A DNA stretch of 64,000 nucleotides. Source: Drosophila persimilis (taxonomy: Eukaryota > Arthropoda > Insecta > Diptera > Drosophilidae). The notes under the pieces were generated by a model. That model saw only the letters and a program-made list of their open reading frames with translations. It had not been told where the DNA came from and searched no databases. The DNA lies in contig NW_020825313.1 in the NCBI RefSeq assembly GCF_003286085.1, positions 2,356,001 through 2,420,000 of the forward strand. Reading direction: 5' to 3'. The position numbers were made by a program, and so were the translations under genes. How positions within the stretch are numbered: position 1 is the first letter of the stretch; every line of letters starts with the position of its first letter. Below are positions 30,564-41,436 of the stretch, piece after piece.

Positions 30564-30992
30564 GGTTAGGTTAGGTTGAGGCGGCTGCCGGGCTCGCTCG
30601 GAACCCGTCACACTTAGGCCGGTTTCGGCCCGTTGTGATACCGCATAGGATCATTCCTTCCTGCGTTGTGAGACTTCCTGTCAGCAATTATCCCATCCAG
30701 ATGCTCTCACAAAGTTCGCTATCCTCCTGGGACATAGTTTGGACATCTCTGAGATGTCGTGTAGAAAGGCTGAGCTCAGGTGCTGTAGCCTTCTTCTGCT
30801 GAGAGCTGGGCAGGAGCAGAACAGATGTTCCACTGTCTCCTCCTCTTCCTCGTCTCTACAGCTGCGACAAAAATCGTTATGTGGGGCCCCCAGCCTGTTA
30901 GCGTGGGTCCCTATTAGCCAGTGTCCCGTGAGGGAACGTATGAATACGCTGCACCTTTTCCTGCTTAACTTGAGGAGCTCGGAGGTGCGCTT
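30564..30992 (-). mobile_element. LOA-clade LINE 3' end (unit-1 copy, cut by the duplication)
   Basis: Minus-strand C-terminal region with C-x2-C-x10-H-x2-C (CRSC ... EHLFC) and the 3' end bearing three CCTAA repeats (TTAGG on plus, 30561-30575). The preceding AGGGGGATATTA (30552-30563) is its target duplication. The piece stops at the 6.6 kb duplication junction. The complete form is at 37171-41424. Confidence 0.85.
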
Positions 30993-31469
30993 CGTCGAGA
31001 TAGAATCGATCCTCAACTCGCGCCCGCTATCGCCGCTTTCGTCAGACCCAAATGACTATAGCACTCTCACGGCTGGTCATCTCTTGGTTGGCGAATCATT
31101 GCGATCACTACCTGAAAGGTCCCTCGAGAATATCAAGCTGTCAAGTATGGACCGCTACGATGCGATTATGGCCGTCAAGCAACGGTTTTGGAAGCAATGG
31201 TCTGCTGACTACGTCAACGAATTTCGATCGCGCACGAAGTGGACAGCACCCTCAACGAACCTCACCGAGGGCACGTTGGTCATCATCCATGAGGACAACC
31301 TGCCACCGCTACGCTGGAAACTAGGCCGAGTGCCGTCTACTGTGCTTGGGAAGGATGGACTTGTACGGGTGGTGCACCTCCGCACTGCAAATGGAACATG
31401 TTGCAGGCCAATACACAAGTTGGCAATTCTTCCGGTGGTTTGAAAGCAGTCCTTTCAACGGGGCCGGGA
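30993..31469 (+). mobile_element. BEL integrase C-terminal part (unit-2 copy)
   Basis: Second copy of 24390-24862: ESILNSRPLSPLSSDPND, LTAGHLLVGESL, PPLRWKLGRVPSTV. It begins abruptly at the duplication junction with no upstream integrase, so it is a by-product of the segmental duplication, not a separate insertion. Confidence 0.9.
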
Positions 31470-31736
31470 TGTTCGGTCAAACTCCTTTAAGGAACAAGTA
31501 TTCAAATGACCCTCGTGAAATAGAGAGCCTACGCTCACTTTTTGTATTTATTCTCACCATGATTGTACTAAATTCCCCACTGTATACTCTCTCTTATGCC
31601 CAGTACTCAAGCACTAAGAGTTGTAATAAATAGTTATTTCCTAATGCTCAACTGGATCGATCGACTTTTCTCTTTCTTGTATAGACTTTGATTCGTTTGC
31701 AGAAAAAACTAACACACCCCCATCCGTGAATTAACA
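31470..31736 (+). repeat. BEL LTR (unit-2 copy)
   Basis: Second copy of the 24863 LTR, offset 6607. At one site (CTTTTTG) it agrees with the 5' LTR at 6169 rather than with 24863. Confidence 0.85.
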
Positions 31737-32990
31737 TTAATGCGGAAAACGCTCCGTGTACAAACAACTCCGGAAGGTTCTCTCAAAAACTACCCCTTCG
31801 GTATGTTACCTTAAAAAGAACTCATTTGCCCGGATGTACAACCACCGCGCCGACACACCTCCCAGGGACCGGTAAAATTGATGGACCACATCCTTACAAA
31901 ACGGAACATAAGCTGGGCAGTAAACAGCTTCCATCCGTTTAAATCACTAGGCCCAGGACCCAACTTCAGAAGGCCGAGGATACGGCCATCAACTGGCTAA
32001 AAAGTATCTTTAGGAAGATATGTATGTACAATACCACAAGCTTGGCTTAGGCCTTGGATAGTTTTCATCCATATAGCAGGTAAAGCCCCATACTCAACCC
32101 CGAAAAACTTTAGACCAATCAGTTTATCCTCTTTCCTACTCAAATCTTTGAGGGACTTATCGGGTGTCAACTTTGGACAACCAAAAGTCCTCAGCTGTAT
32201 TCAAGTGCGCAGCATGCCTACCGGAAAGGAAAATCCACGGAAACGGCACTTCATGAAGTAATATTGAGTGTAGAAGAATCTCTGCATCTCAAAGAATACT
32301 CATTAATAGCGTTTCTCGATATCGAGGGCGCCTTTGACAACGTTGTACCGGGCGCTATTACAGAAGCCCTGACTGACCTGGGGGTGGACCGTCACTTGGT
32401 GATGCGCATTGATCAATTGCTCATATGCAAGACGGTGACATCATGGATGAGATCGTCCGCCCAGACAAGGTGTGTCCACAGAGGCACCCCGCAAGGTGGA
32501 GTCCTGTCTCCATTTCTGTGGAACATGGCAGTCAATAAGATTCTATGCGACCTGGAAGGGGGGGGGCTTTAAAGTAGTGCCATACGCGGGCGACGTTGCG
32601 ACCTAAAAGCTTTCTCGATTGTCCGGATGGACAGAATCGCGCGGATTGGGATTAAATCCCTCGAAAATGGAACTTGTGTTATTCACAAATAAATACAAGG
32701 TCCCGGCCCTTAACCCCCCAATACTAAATGGATACAGGCTCTTCTTCAGCGATAGTGCTAGTTACTTAGGGTTGGTAACAGGCTGGATGCCCCACATAAT
32801 TAGTTCTGCTGGAGCTGCAGAGACGAGGACGAGGAGGAGACAGTAGAAAACCTGTTCTGCTCCTGTCCAGCTCTCAGCAGAAGAAGACTACAACACTTTG
32901 GCTCTGCCCCTCTAACCGACATCGCAGAGTCTCACTTTGCAGGAAGGGAATGATCCCAAGCGGTATCACAATGAGCCGAAACCGGCCTAA
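31737..32990 (+). mobile_element. LOA LINE RT part (unit-2 copy)
   Basis: Second copy of 25130-26382 with the same internal deletion and the same YAGDV region. One G is gained in the homopolymer near 32560, which shifts the frame after DLEGGG. Confidence 0.85.
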
Positions 32991-33817
32991 GGGCTCGCGC
33001 ACACTATAGCTGAAAGCGGAACTGAAATCGGAGCTGAAAGCTCAGCTGAACTGAGAGCTTTTTTCAGACAGAATCAGCTTGCAGGTGAGTACATTGTCGG
33101 CTGATCTGATTGCTGAAAACCACTGCCTTCCTTTGTCTATCTCCTTAAGTGGCATCAATAAATATCATTATAATTATTATTATTATATTGTTAATGAATT
33201 ATTACTTCACAGCACGTACAGTAGCCAGACGGAAGTTTTCTTCATTTTTTTTTTAAATACCGTGTATTATAATCACATTTCCGTTGAGTTTGTTTTCGTA
33301 TTACTTTTATTTTACGAATTATTATTACATTTTTCAATTATTATTTATTTTGTATAATAATAAACATTGTGATGTCTTTCGAGCGTTTACTGTACTTGGG
33401 GACATAATATATTATATTTAGTATTGACATATGAATAATATAAATAATACAACTTTTTTGCCCAATTTATCGCCTTCCAGAAATTATAGAAATAAAACTA
33501 TTATTCAAATATTTTTAATAATCCCGCTTATTACCCTGCGCTGGGTTAACCGTAATTTTGCTTAACAATGTTTCGCCCATTTTCGATAACTTATGAACCA
33601 ATACACTTGAACAAAATCAGCAATCAGCTTGCTGAAAAAACAAACACACTGATCGATCAAACTAAGCTGAGCTGATTTCAGCCAGCTTTTTCAGCTTTCT
33701 GCTCAGTCTGCAATGTGCGTACTTGCACCGGTGCAGTGTGTTTCTTTTTTCAGAGCTTATAAATAATCTATCAGCTCCGCTTTCAGCTCCGATTTCAGCT
33801 ACAGTGTGCGCGAGCCC
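32991..33817. mobile_element. PIF/Harbinger-like MITE (unit-2 copy)
   Basis: Second copy of 26383-27209 (offset 6608), flanked by the same TAA duplications. It was copied by the segmental duplication, not by transposition. Confidence 0.85.
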
Positions 33818-33820
33818 TAA

Positions 33821-34689
33821 GGGTGGCAGGTTCCGAGCGAGCCTTGCAACCGCCGCTACCTACCTAATTGACCCAGCTATAGGTCTATGTCATAAGGATT
33901 TTTTAAGCATAATTTTGTGACTGAACATATATGTATGGATGTATATCTCTTATTTAACAAGATGATAACATTTTCAAACAAATAATTAAACTGTTTAACA
34001 TCCGCATGCTTGCGGATGGTACACGGGAACTAAATTTCCGTGTGGTTGAGCGGAACTATTGGTCGCTGCGGAAACGTGCAACGCCTTTATAACCAAACAA
34101 TTTTTTTTCCGACTCCGACCTCTCCGAAGTGCCGACCTCGGACTAAAGCGTCATTGCTTATTCTCATTCTAATTATATCGTCACCTTTTTATACAATTTC
34201 GTACGCTTTTTGCTTTTACACGTTCTGCTCACCACCCTTTTCAGCCATTTTGATTTAAATTTAAGAGCAAAAACTTCTAAACGTAAAATTTAATAGAGCA
34301 AACGTAAGTAAGAGAATATTTAATTATTAGCTGCGTTCAAAAATAACAATGTTTGAAACTAAGCGCGCATAACTTCGCGTATTACGTTCGATGAGATCAT
34401 TTTTGAAGGAAAGAAGCTCGAACCGACAAGGTGCAGGGAGCAAACTCACACCAAGCGACGAATCACATTTGTCCTGACAAGACGCGAGCCTTGTTCCAAT
34501 GCACGACACGCGAAGCGGATGCAACCGAAAGCCAAGCTTTGGCTCGACGTACCAAGTTAGAGCCCCGTTCGACCCCATACGAAGAAAATGTATTTCCAAT
34601 GCGCGACACGAGCGCTTGCAATAACATAAGTAAGAGCAACATTTGATCTGAGCCGTCAACCATCGCTTGCTACAGGGGGATACACGGAT
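33821..34689. other. LOA LINE tail and unassigned stretch (unit-2 copy)
   Basis: Second copy of 27213-28081: 47 bp of LINE tail followed by the unassigned palindrome-bearing sequence. Nothing additional is seen. Confidence 0.5.
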
Positions 34690-37014
34690 GGCGGCTTGTA
34701 AAACTGTAAGCTCGGAATGAGGCGCAGCCGCTCCAGGTTAGGGCTGTACCCGAGACGGTTTGTACCCTGCACTCCTAGTATACGGTGAGTTGCGAGTGAA
34801 CCGTCACCCGCCTTAACTGTACAAACCGGTGGAAGTGCGACCACACTCTCCCCATGAGAGCGGCTGAAAGCAGGTCCTGGTACGGTCATGTCTCTGCCAG
34901 GATGCTGGCGAATGGTAGTCGGGCGGATAGAAGAAAACTCTTGGTGAAATTACCCCAATCCAAGGTGACACTGTTATATGCCGAGGCATGCATGGCCAGG
35001 GGTTGCCCGGTCGCTAATATGCGGACTCTGGAAACCGACCTCCAGTTTAAATTAGGCTTCTCGGGGCAAGCGGGCTATGCCTCGGGTGACCAACCCCTTC
35101 CCGCCTACTCGTGGGAATAAAATACCAAAAAAATTAAATATCTCAAACAAAAACACCGCAAAGAAGCTCGGTACTCCTTTTAAAGTGCCGGAGGGACAAA
35201 CCAATCCCTCTACATCAACGACTGGTAAACCAGGTCCAAAGAAGACGGGGAAGGAGACTGAGTCGGTCCACCGTCTTCAAGCAGCAGCCGCAGCGAGGGG
35301 GAGCCCGAAAAGCCAATCGGGTCCTTCCAAGTCGGGTGGCTCCAAGGGCGAATCGGATACCGGGGTGGCTGCTAAGCAGAGCGTAATCGCGGCTGGTAAG
35401 CGCACCAGGACAGAAGATCCCATGGGAGTCTGCCAGGCCAAGCCCAGCAAGCCAAGCGAGTGAAAACCCACCTCACAAGCCGATCGTTCGCTGAGGTAGG
35501 GAGGGGCAAGACCCTGATCGGCGTCCTGGACAGGGTCTGTGGCAAGTGGCAGCTGGTCAAAAACGAGCTCGAGGGCCGGTTCCTGCAAGAACTGGAGGAG
35601 AATGGAGGACCACCGCCAAAGTGTGAAGGGGCAAGATTGCATCAAGGCAAGGTGAAAGCCATCGCCTGCCAAGACGCTCGCTCTGCGGCACTCTACATGA
35701 AAGCGGTGGTTGCCCTCGAGGAGGTCTACCCAGGGGTGAAACTGGATATCCAAGGGCAAATGCGCCAGATAATGCGCCGACACCATGGACGCCACATCCG
35801 GCGCTGGGTTGGTCTGCGCACACGGGGCCTCTCCCGTTGGGATCTCAGGCAGCTCTAGTTCTGACTCGACTTCCACTTGCCTGCCTTTGCGGTCGGCGCC
35901 TTTGCCCTTCGATATCCTCGTCCTAAGTGAGGGGTCCCTAGAGCTCCTTGCCCAAACGGACGGACGAGCTAATTATAATTACAAGAAAATAACCATACCC
36001 CCTACAAGTCCGACCGCAAGGGCAGGCAAGCGAAGGTCGAGCCAGACCTAGAGCTGCCTGGGATACCGAAGGGAGAGGCCCCGTGTGCGCAGGCCAACCC
36101 AGCGTCGGATGCGGCGTCCATAGTGTCGGGCGACATCCTGGATGGCTACCTGTCCGACGAGAGCGACCTAGCCCAAACGATGTTTGGGGGGAACTGGAGT
36201 CCTCCGACAGCAACCTGGAGACAAAAATGGTGAAGCGGAGACTCGGGAATTTCACTGACGCTCCTGCAAATAAACTTCCATCATTGTAAGGCAGCATGCG
36301 CTGCCCTACTGCTCCGTCTGGCCAAGAGTGGAGCCGACATAGTCCTCATTCAGGAGCTCTGGATCCTCGGAAACAGGGTCTCTGGTCTGAGGACTCCAGA
36401 CTATAAGCTAAGACCACAGGTAAAATTCGTGCTTACATACTTGCAAAAAGAGAGTTGCACTTGTTTTTGGTCCCAAATTTCAGCAGTGAAGACAACACAG
36501 CAGTTAGCCTTGAAGACCAGAAGCGCTCACTGAGGATCTGCTCCGCATACATGGGACATGATCAACCTGACCCCCCTCCACACGCGCCTCTCCGGGCTAT
36601 AATCGCAGACTGTTCGGCCAAGGACATCAGCCTAATTGTGGGGTGCGACGCCAACGCACATCACTACCAGTGGGGAAGCACTGAGGTTGTCAGTAAGGAA
36701 TGTCAATAAGGAACTTAGGAAGGCCAAACGCACCTCTTGGCGAAAGTTCTGTAGCGAAAACGAGAACAACTCAGAAGCCTTGCGCCTGCGGAGAGTTCTC
36801 TCGAAGATAGCACCTAATCTGGGCTACCTGAAGAACGCCGACCAGTCCTGGACCACGTTCAGCGATGAATCACTAAATTTTCTCCTCCGGGACAAAAAGC
36901 CATTAATTGGCTCAAAATAATTTACGAGTGAATCTTCTCCCACGGGTGCATCCCTGATACCTGGCTTTAGACCAAAGTCGTTTTTATTCCCAAGGCAGGC
37001 AAGCCCTCGCAAAC
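34690..37014 (+). mobile_element. LOA-clade LINE, 5' part (unit-2 copy)
   Basis: Second copy of 28082-30406. Here its continuation survives: RT coding homology broken off at 37014 is taken up again at 43841 (FIP... region, then RPISLSTFLL-type sequence), with a Jockey LINE between. AAAC at 37011-37014 and 43841-43844 fits a short target duplication of the Jockey insertion. Confidence 0.8.
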
Positions 37015-37158
37015 TTTTTTTTTTTTTAAATATATATTGATGTTTGCTATTACTTTTGGAGCAACTTATACAACAGTCAACAGTCAGGAAAAATTACAAT
37101 GATTTCAAAAAAAATAAAAATAAAAAAGAATGAGTGTTATTAAGGTCAAAGAATTTGG

Positions 37159-37170
37159 AGGGGGATATTA
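37159..37170. repeat. 12-bp target duplication AGGGGGATATTA, left copy
   Basis: Perfect partner at 41425-41436. It brackets the LOA LINE 37171-41424 and fixes both its ends to within a base or so. Confidence 0.9.
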
Positions 37171-37287
37171 GGTTAGGTTAGGTTGAGGCGGCTGCCGGGC
37201 TCGCTCGGAACCCGTCACACTTAGGCCGGTTTCGGCCCGTTGTGATACCGCATAGGATCATTCCTTCCTGCGTTGTGAGACTTCCTG

Positions 37288-37608
37288 TCAGCAATTATCC
37301 CATCCAGATGTTCTCACAAAGTTCGCTATCCTCCTGGGACATAGTTTGGACATCTCTGAGATGTCGTGTAGAAAGGCTGAGCTCAGGTGCTGTAGCCTTC
37401 TTCTGCTGAGAGCTGGGCAGGAGCAGAACAGATGTTCCACTGTCTCCTCCTCTTCCTCGTCTCTACAGCTGCGACAAAAATCGTTATGTGGGGCCCCCAG
37501 CCTGTTAGCGTGGGTCCCTATTAGCCAGTGTCCCGTGAGGGAACGTATGACTACGCTGCACCTTTTCCTGCTTAACTTGAGGAGCTCGGAGGTGCGCTTC
37601 ATGTCCAT
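37288..37608 (-). pseudogene. LOA ORF2 C-terminal Cys/His domain
   Basis: Open for 106 codons: KRTSELLKLSRKRCSVVI, GHWLIGTHANRLG, then CRSCRDEEEEETVEHLFC. The C-x2-C-x10-H-x2-C spacing recurs in the LOA LINE at 54159-54539. It follows RNase H in the family and is thought to bind nucleic acid. Confidence 0.8.
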
Positions 37609-37839
37609 GGTCGGCCATGTTTGCCGAGTTGTGCGACATCATGGCACTGTTTGCCACATATCGTTTGTTAGTCGCTTGTATTGCTCCCTTATAATGAGCT
37701 TACAGGTGGCCATTGGCATACAGATATCCTCCTTGTCTTGGAGAAGGGGGATTGTAGTGCCAGATCTGGCCAGCTCGTCCGCTATACAGTTGCCCTCGAT
37801 GTCCCGGTGGCCCGGGACCCAAATCAGGCTAATAGAAAA

Positions 37840-38295
37840 TTACTGAGCCATCTCGTGCAGAGATTTGCGGCAGTCTGCCACGGTGGCCGAGTTCGAGGAA
37901 ATCGCGCTTAGCGATTTGATCGCAGCCTGGCGGTCGCTATAAATGTTTAGCTTGGTTGCCGTAACGGCCGCCGCTTGTAGGCAGTCTAGAGCCTCCCTGA
38001 TTGCTATGATTTCCGCTTGAAAGACACTGCAATGATCTGGGAGTCTGAAGGAATGCCTTATGTTTAGCTGTTCAGAGTAGATTCCCCCTCCGACTCTGTC
38101 GTCCAGCTTTGATCCATCTGTGAAGATGTTTATGGCCCCATCTGGGCCTGGGAGTCCCTCGAGCCATTCGTCTCTGTGAGGGATGATTGTGTCGAAGGGA
38201 GTGACTTTGTACTCTCTTGGAACTTGGTAGTCTGTTTTTGAGGGGACGGTACTGCTATTATTTAATATGACTGAGTGACCTATGCACTGTGTCAC
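37840..38295 (-). pseudogene. LOA ORF2 RNase H domain
   Basis: 151 codons with INIFTDGSKLDDRVGGGIY (first acidic residue), FQAEIIAIREALDCL (glutamate) and IYSDRQAAIKSLSAISS (second aspartate, with DRQ where DSQ is usual). The GHRDIEGN motif lies just past the open frame near 37800. RNase H removes RNA from the cDNA hybrid. It is cut off from RT by the internal deletion. Confidence 0.85.
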
Positions 38296-38605
38296 CCATT
38301 GATCTGAGTCTCCTAGACGTATTGCTGCTGCTTCTGCCCGTTCCTTTCCTGCGAGGTCAAGGCTCTGTAGGCATAGGATGGCATTTAGCGCATCATTTGG
38401 GGTGGTGCGATTTGAACGGGTTGAAGCTGTTTATTGCCCAGCTTATGTTACGTTTTGTGAGGATGTGATCCATCGAGGTTACCGGTCCCTCTCCTGGAAG
38501 ATGTACCGTCTCGATGGTTGTGCACCCTGGAAAATGCGTGTCTAGTAGAATGTGCAGGCTCCTCACTGGAGTTAGTCCACGTGCCGTCATGCCTTTTAAG
38601 ATACC

Positions 38606-39736
38606 CTACCGAGGGGTTAGTTTTTGAGAGAATCTTGCGAAGCCTTGCGGCCTCTGACGTTTCCTCAATTTCCGAGCAAAACTTTTTGCTTTCCTTGTTT
38701 CCTTTTTATATAGTGACAGACTGATTTTGTAGTCTGCCCAGTGGCTCTCCTCGTTCGCGCTTTTAGCCCTGTTGAAGAGGGTCCTGCAGCTTTTACGTAG
38801 GATGTCTATTTGTTTTGACCACCAGGGGGGTTTCTTTTTCCCCCTAGGTTTGCTATAGGGGCATGCTGCCGCGAAGGCTTTGTTGCATGCTTCTGTGAAC
38901 GTGTTCACTAGGCGATCTAGGTCGTCTTTTGTGTCCGGGCATGATGGTGCTTTGGAGGGGAGTAAGTCCTCCAGGGCTGAGCTATATTTTTCCCAGTTGG
39001 CTTTCCTGGGATTAATATAGTCCTTAGGTTTCGGACACTCGAGGGATAGTGTGGTCTCGATGTATCTGTGGTCAGAGAAAGGGTGGTCATCAAGGACTTG
39101 CCAACTCTTGACTATGTCTAACAGGTTGCGAGACACTAAGGTGATGTCAATAACCTCCTGTCGATTTTTAATTATAAAAGTGGGGTCGTTGCCCCGATTA
39201 CAAATAAATAGATTTGAGTTAAGGATGAAGCTGAAAAGTGACTCACCCCTTACATTTGTGTTCGAGCTCCCCCATTGAGTGTGGTGAGCGTTGGCATCGC
39301 AACCTATTAATAGGTTTATGTCCGACCTCTCGCTGTCGCTGGCTAGTTTGCGAACAAGGTCGTTGGGAGGATCGTTTTCCTCATGGGCCATGTAGGACGA
39401 CATCAGCCTTAGATGTGTCCCTTTCAGCTCTAGGCTTGCCGCCGTGTTGTCGCTATCGCTATAATTATGGAGCAGAAAGATATTAAGGTGCTTTCTGGCG
39501 AGAATGCAGGTGCGGGTTTTACCTTCATGTTGAGCTACAATTATCTTGTACTCCTTCGACCATAGTCCACAAACCTTGTCTCCCACTATCAAAGGTTCCT
39601 GGATCAGGGATACGTCTGCTCCGCTCTCTTCGAGGCGGAGTATAAGAGCAGCGGATGCTGCTTTACAGTGGTGGAGATTGATCTGAAGGAGCCTCAAGGA
39701 CACCCTTAGTGTTCTCCACCACTGTAATGTCGGCAT
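38606..39736 (-). pseudogene. LOA ORF2 N-terminus: AP-type endonuclease and linker
   Basis: 376 codons. The start LLQINLHHCKAASAALIL is typical of the clade. Endonuclease motifs follow: SLIQEP, the LMSSYMAHEENDPPNDLV region, LLIGCDANAHHTQWGSSN (catalytic D-N and H), and SDHRYIE. A basic linker (KPRGKKKPPWWSKQIDIL) leads toward RT. It overlaps the ORF1 end by at least 74 bases in another frame, so translation of ORF2 would need reinitiation or frameshifting. The enzyme nicks target DNA to prime reverse transcription. The frame closes in the linker. Confidence 0.88.
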
Positions 39737-41105
39737 CCGGATCGTCCTCGACTTCCTCGTGGCAACACATCGCCTCGAAGTCGCATCTCAGCGTGCCATC
39801 GGTGGAGTAGCCCTCTGGGTCTATCTCTGTGTGATCGTCGGGTGCTTCGATCTCCGAGGCAGCGTCCTGCTCGACTGGCTTGTCGACAGGGCGTGCCCCG
39901 GCCGCCGCATCCGACTTGTAGACCTTTACGGTCACAGAGCTGAACCCAAAATTGAGCTCGCCTTTGGCAGCCTCAATCGGGGCCAGCGACTCTTTGTTGA
40001 GGACGATCACCGCCTGGTTTGTGGGGCCCTGTGTCGTCTCAACTTTGACCACCTTCCAATCCGCTGTTGGGAGGTGGGGGTTGCATCTTTGCAACATTTT
40101 TAGGATGCGCTCCGGCTCCTTCATGGAGGCGGGCACCCAGACTCTCGCCCTTGGTCTACTGGGCACTTCGCTCCAGTCTACAGCGACGAGATTCGCCCCT
40201 GGGTAGACCTCCCCGACTTGCGCTACCGCTGCTTTGTACAGCTGTAAGGAGCGCTCGTCTTCACAGGCTACGATTTTTATGCAGCCCTGGTACCAGCCCA
40301 TGTCTTTGCAGACGGGGGGGGGGGGGGGGGGTCCAGGCTGCTTTTCCAGCAGGTCGAAGCAGCGGTCGGCCAGTGCCGCTTCCACCCACTTCCACTGGTT
40401 CCTAGGGATCCGGGAGTCCGCGCTGCCTTTGTCCAGGACGCCAATCAGCGTCCTTTCTCTGGCAATCTGCGCGAATGATGTGTTAGGCAGTACTCTCGAG
40501 CGCTTCGGTGTCGGCCCCGGAGTCTCTTGCGAGCGCTGCCTTTTTGGCTGAGGGGCTTCCTTCTTCAGTGCTTCCTTGCCAAAGTTCGGCAGCACCTTCG
40601 AGGCCCACTCAACCTTCTTTATCAATTTGTCCGTCGGGCTGGACATCTGGCTTGTGTTCTGCCGACGGAGTATATTGCCAGCACTCCTTCTATCGGCATA
40701 TGTAAAAGATTTGGCTTGGACACTAGTAGATGGTGACTCATCACCCGCCACTTTACCAGCAGGCAGAGCAGCCGCAGGATTGCATAGCCACTCTGCCAAG
40801 GTATCGGTTTTGGGAGCCAATTCACCACCCAGGCCTTTGGGCCGCTGCCTTCCCCTGTTTGGGATTGCTCCCTGTTGGCATTTGGGGAGTGCCAGACTCA
40901 TTTTGTTTGTTTTTAAAATCTTCCATTCTTTTCCCACGAGCTGCAGAGAAGGGGTACGGTCCGTCCGGCAGAGATCCACGTTGCCCGGATAAGGCATACT
41001 TAGAACAGGGGCCTGCCAAGTCCCTGAGCTCTCCGTTAACGACTGGGCTAGTTTTATATACCGCGCCCCCAGCCAGGCTGACTCTCGGCACGGGTCGAAT
41101 AACAC
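39663..41105 (-). CDS. LOA ORF1 protein
   Basis: 480 codons if started at the first ATG; a start at MPYPGNVDLC or MSLALPKCQQ is equally possible. There is a basic proline-rich N-terminal half. A DUF4780-type region (about 215-400) carries SFAQIARERTLIGVLDKGS, IKIVACEDERSLQLYKAAVA and VWVPASMKEPERILKMLQR. The tail is acidic (EIEAPDDHTEIDPEGYS). A 17-G run (40315-40331) encodes the proline run and is frameshift-prone. ORF1 proteins coat the LINE RNA. The frame looks intact. Confidence 0.85.
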   Translation of the reverse strand: MLFDPCRESAWLGARYIKLAQSLTESSGTWQAPVLSMPYPGNVDLCRTDRTPSLQLVGKEWKILKTNKMSLALPKCQQGAIPNRGRQRPKGLGGELAPKTDTLAEWLCNPAAALPAGKVAGDESPSTSVQAKSFTYADRRSAGNILRRQNTSQMSSPTDKLIKKVEWASKVLPNFGKEALKKEAPQPKRQRSQETPGPTPKRSRVLPNTSFAQIARERTLIGVLDKGSADSRIPRNQWKWVEAALADRCFDLLEKQPGPPPPPPVCKDMGWYQGCIKIVACEDERSLQLYKAAVAQVGEVYPGANLVAVDWSEVPSRPRARVWVPASMKEPERILKMLQRCNPHLPTADWKVVKVETTQGPTNQAVIVLNKESLAPIEAAKGELNFGFSSVTVKVYKSDAAAGARPVDKPVEQDAASEIEAPDDHTEIDPEGYSTDGTLRCDFEAMCCHEEVEDDPDADITVVENTKGVLEAPSDQSPPL

Positions 41106-41290
41106 TCTTAGTCCAGCCCGGTGTGAGCTGAATGTGTAGGGTTGGGATGTGGGTAGGTAGTGTGTAGGGATAGGGGAGTGTGTGAGCTACTTATACGAGG
41201 CGGCACCACAAGCGCATCGTCAGTGTTGCTACTTCGCGAACACCCGCTGGCTGTCCGGGGCTGCTTATTTTCGGTACTCTCCCTAGGGAT

Positions 41291-41424
41291 GTCCGATTAT
41301 TCGCAGCTGACCTACCTATATGACCTGTATATAGGTAGGTCGTTCGCTATCCGCAACCTGCGACCCGTCCGGTGGCCTCAGCTAGGCCCCCTTTGAGCCA
41401 CCTCACGAGCTCATCAGACCAGAG
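41291..41424 (-). ncRNA. Possible HDV-like ribozyme at LOA 5' end
   Basis: Read on the minus strand from the exact element start. P1 could pair UCUGGU (41423-41418) with ACCGGA (41373-41368). P3 is GGCC-UAGCUGA-GGCC (41388-41374), directly before the P1 3' strand. P4 is a perfect 11-bp hairpin ACCTACCTATA/TATAGGTAGGT (41310-41340). P2 could pair CUGAU with AUCGG near 41293, preceded by UGCGAAUA, which contains the C-N-R-A motif. Extra hairpins between P2 and P3 and before P4 make this a weaker case than the one at 59153. Confidence 0.4.
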
Positions 41425-41436
41425 AGGGGGATATTA
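41425..41436. repeat. 12-bp target duplication AGGGGGATATTA, right copy
   Basis: Perfect match to 37159-37170, on the 5' side of the minus-strand LOA LINE. Confidence 0.9.

Larger units (their letters stand above)
24390..37600. repeat. 6.6 kb tandem segmental duplication (two units)
   Basis: Unit 1 is 24390-30992, unit 2 is 30993-37600. The offset is 6603, rising to 6607 and 6608 through two tiny indels. The junction at 30992/30993 joins LOA LINE (GAGGTGCGCTT) to mid BEL integrase (CGTCGAGATAGAATCG). At the right end unit 2 runs on into ATGTCCATGG, the natural LINE continuation. Only about a dozen substitutions are visible in 6.6 kb by eye. Confidence 0.93.
37171..41424 (-). mobile_element. 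LOA-clade LINE, 5'-complete, internally deleted
   Basis: 4254 bp on the minus strand between perfect 12-bp duplications, so retrotransposition reached the 5' end. Layout: 5' leader (41424-41106), ORF1, ORF2 with endonuclease, RT fingers, RNase H and a C-terminal C-x2-C-x10-H-x2-C domain (37288-37608). The 3' end has three CCTAA repeats. The catalytic palm of RT is missing: sequence jumps near 38400 from the finger region (DHILTKRNISWAINSF) to just before RNase H. It is related to Baggins/Bilbo/TRIM, and inserted in a Jockey LINE. Dead because of the RT deletion and frame changes. Confidence 0.88.

Noticed and set aside
30561-30575. Telomeric (TTAGG)n array
   Set aside because: Only three units, placed exactly at the 3' end of a LOA LINE inside its target duplication; it is a LINE tail.
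41404-41420. Hammerhead ribozyme core (CUGAUGA on the minus strand near the LOA 5' end)
   Set aside because: The matching GAAA after stem II is absent (CAAA instead) and no third stem with a cleavage site fits.
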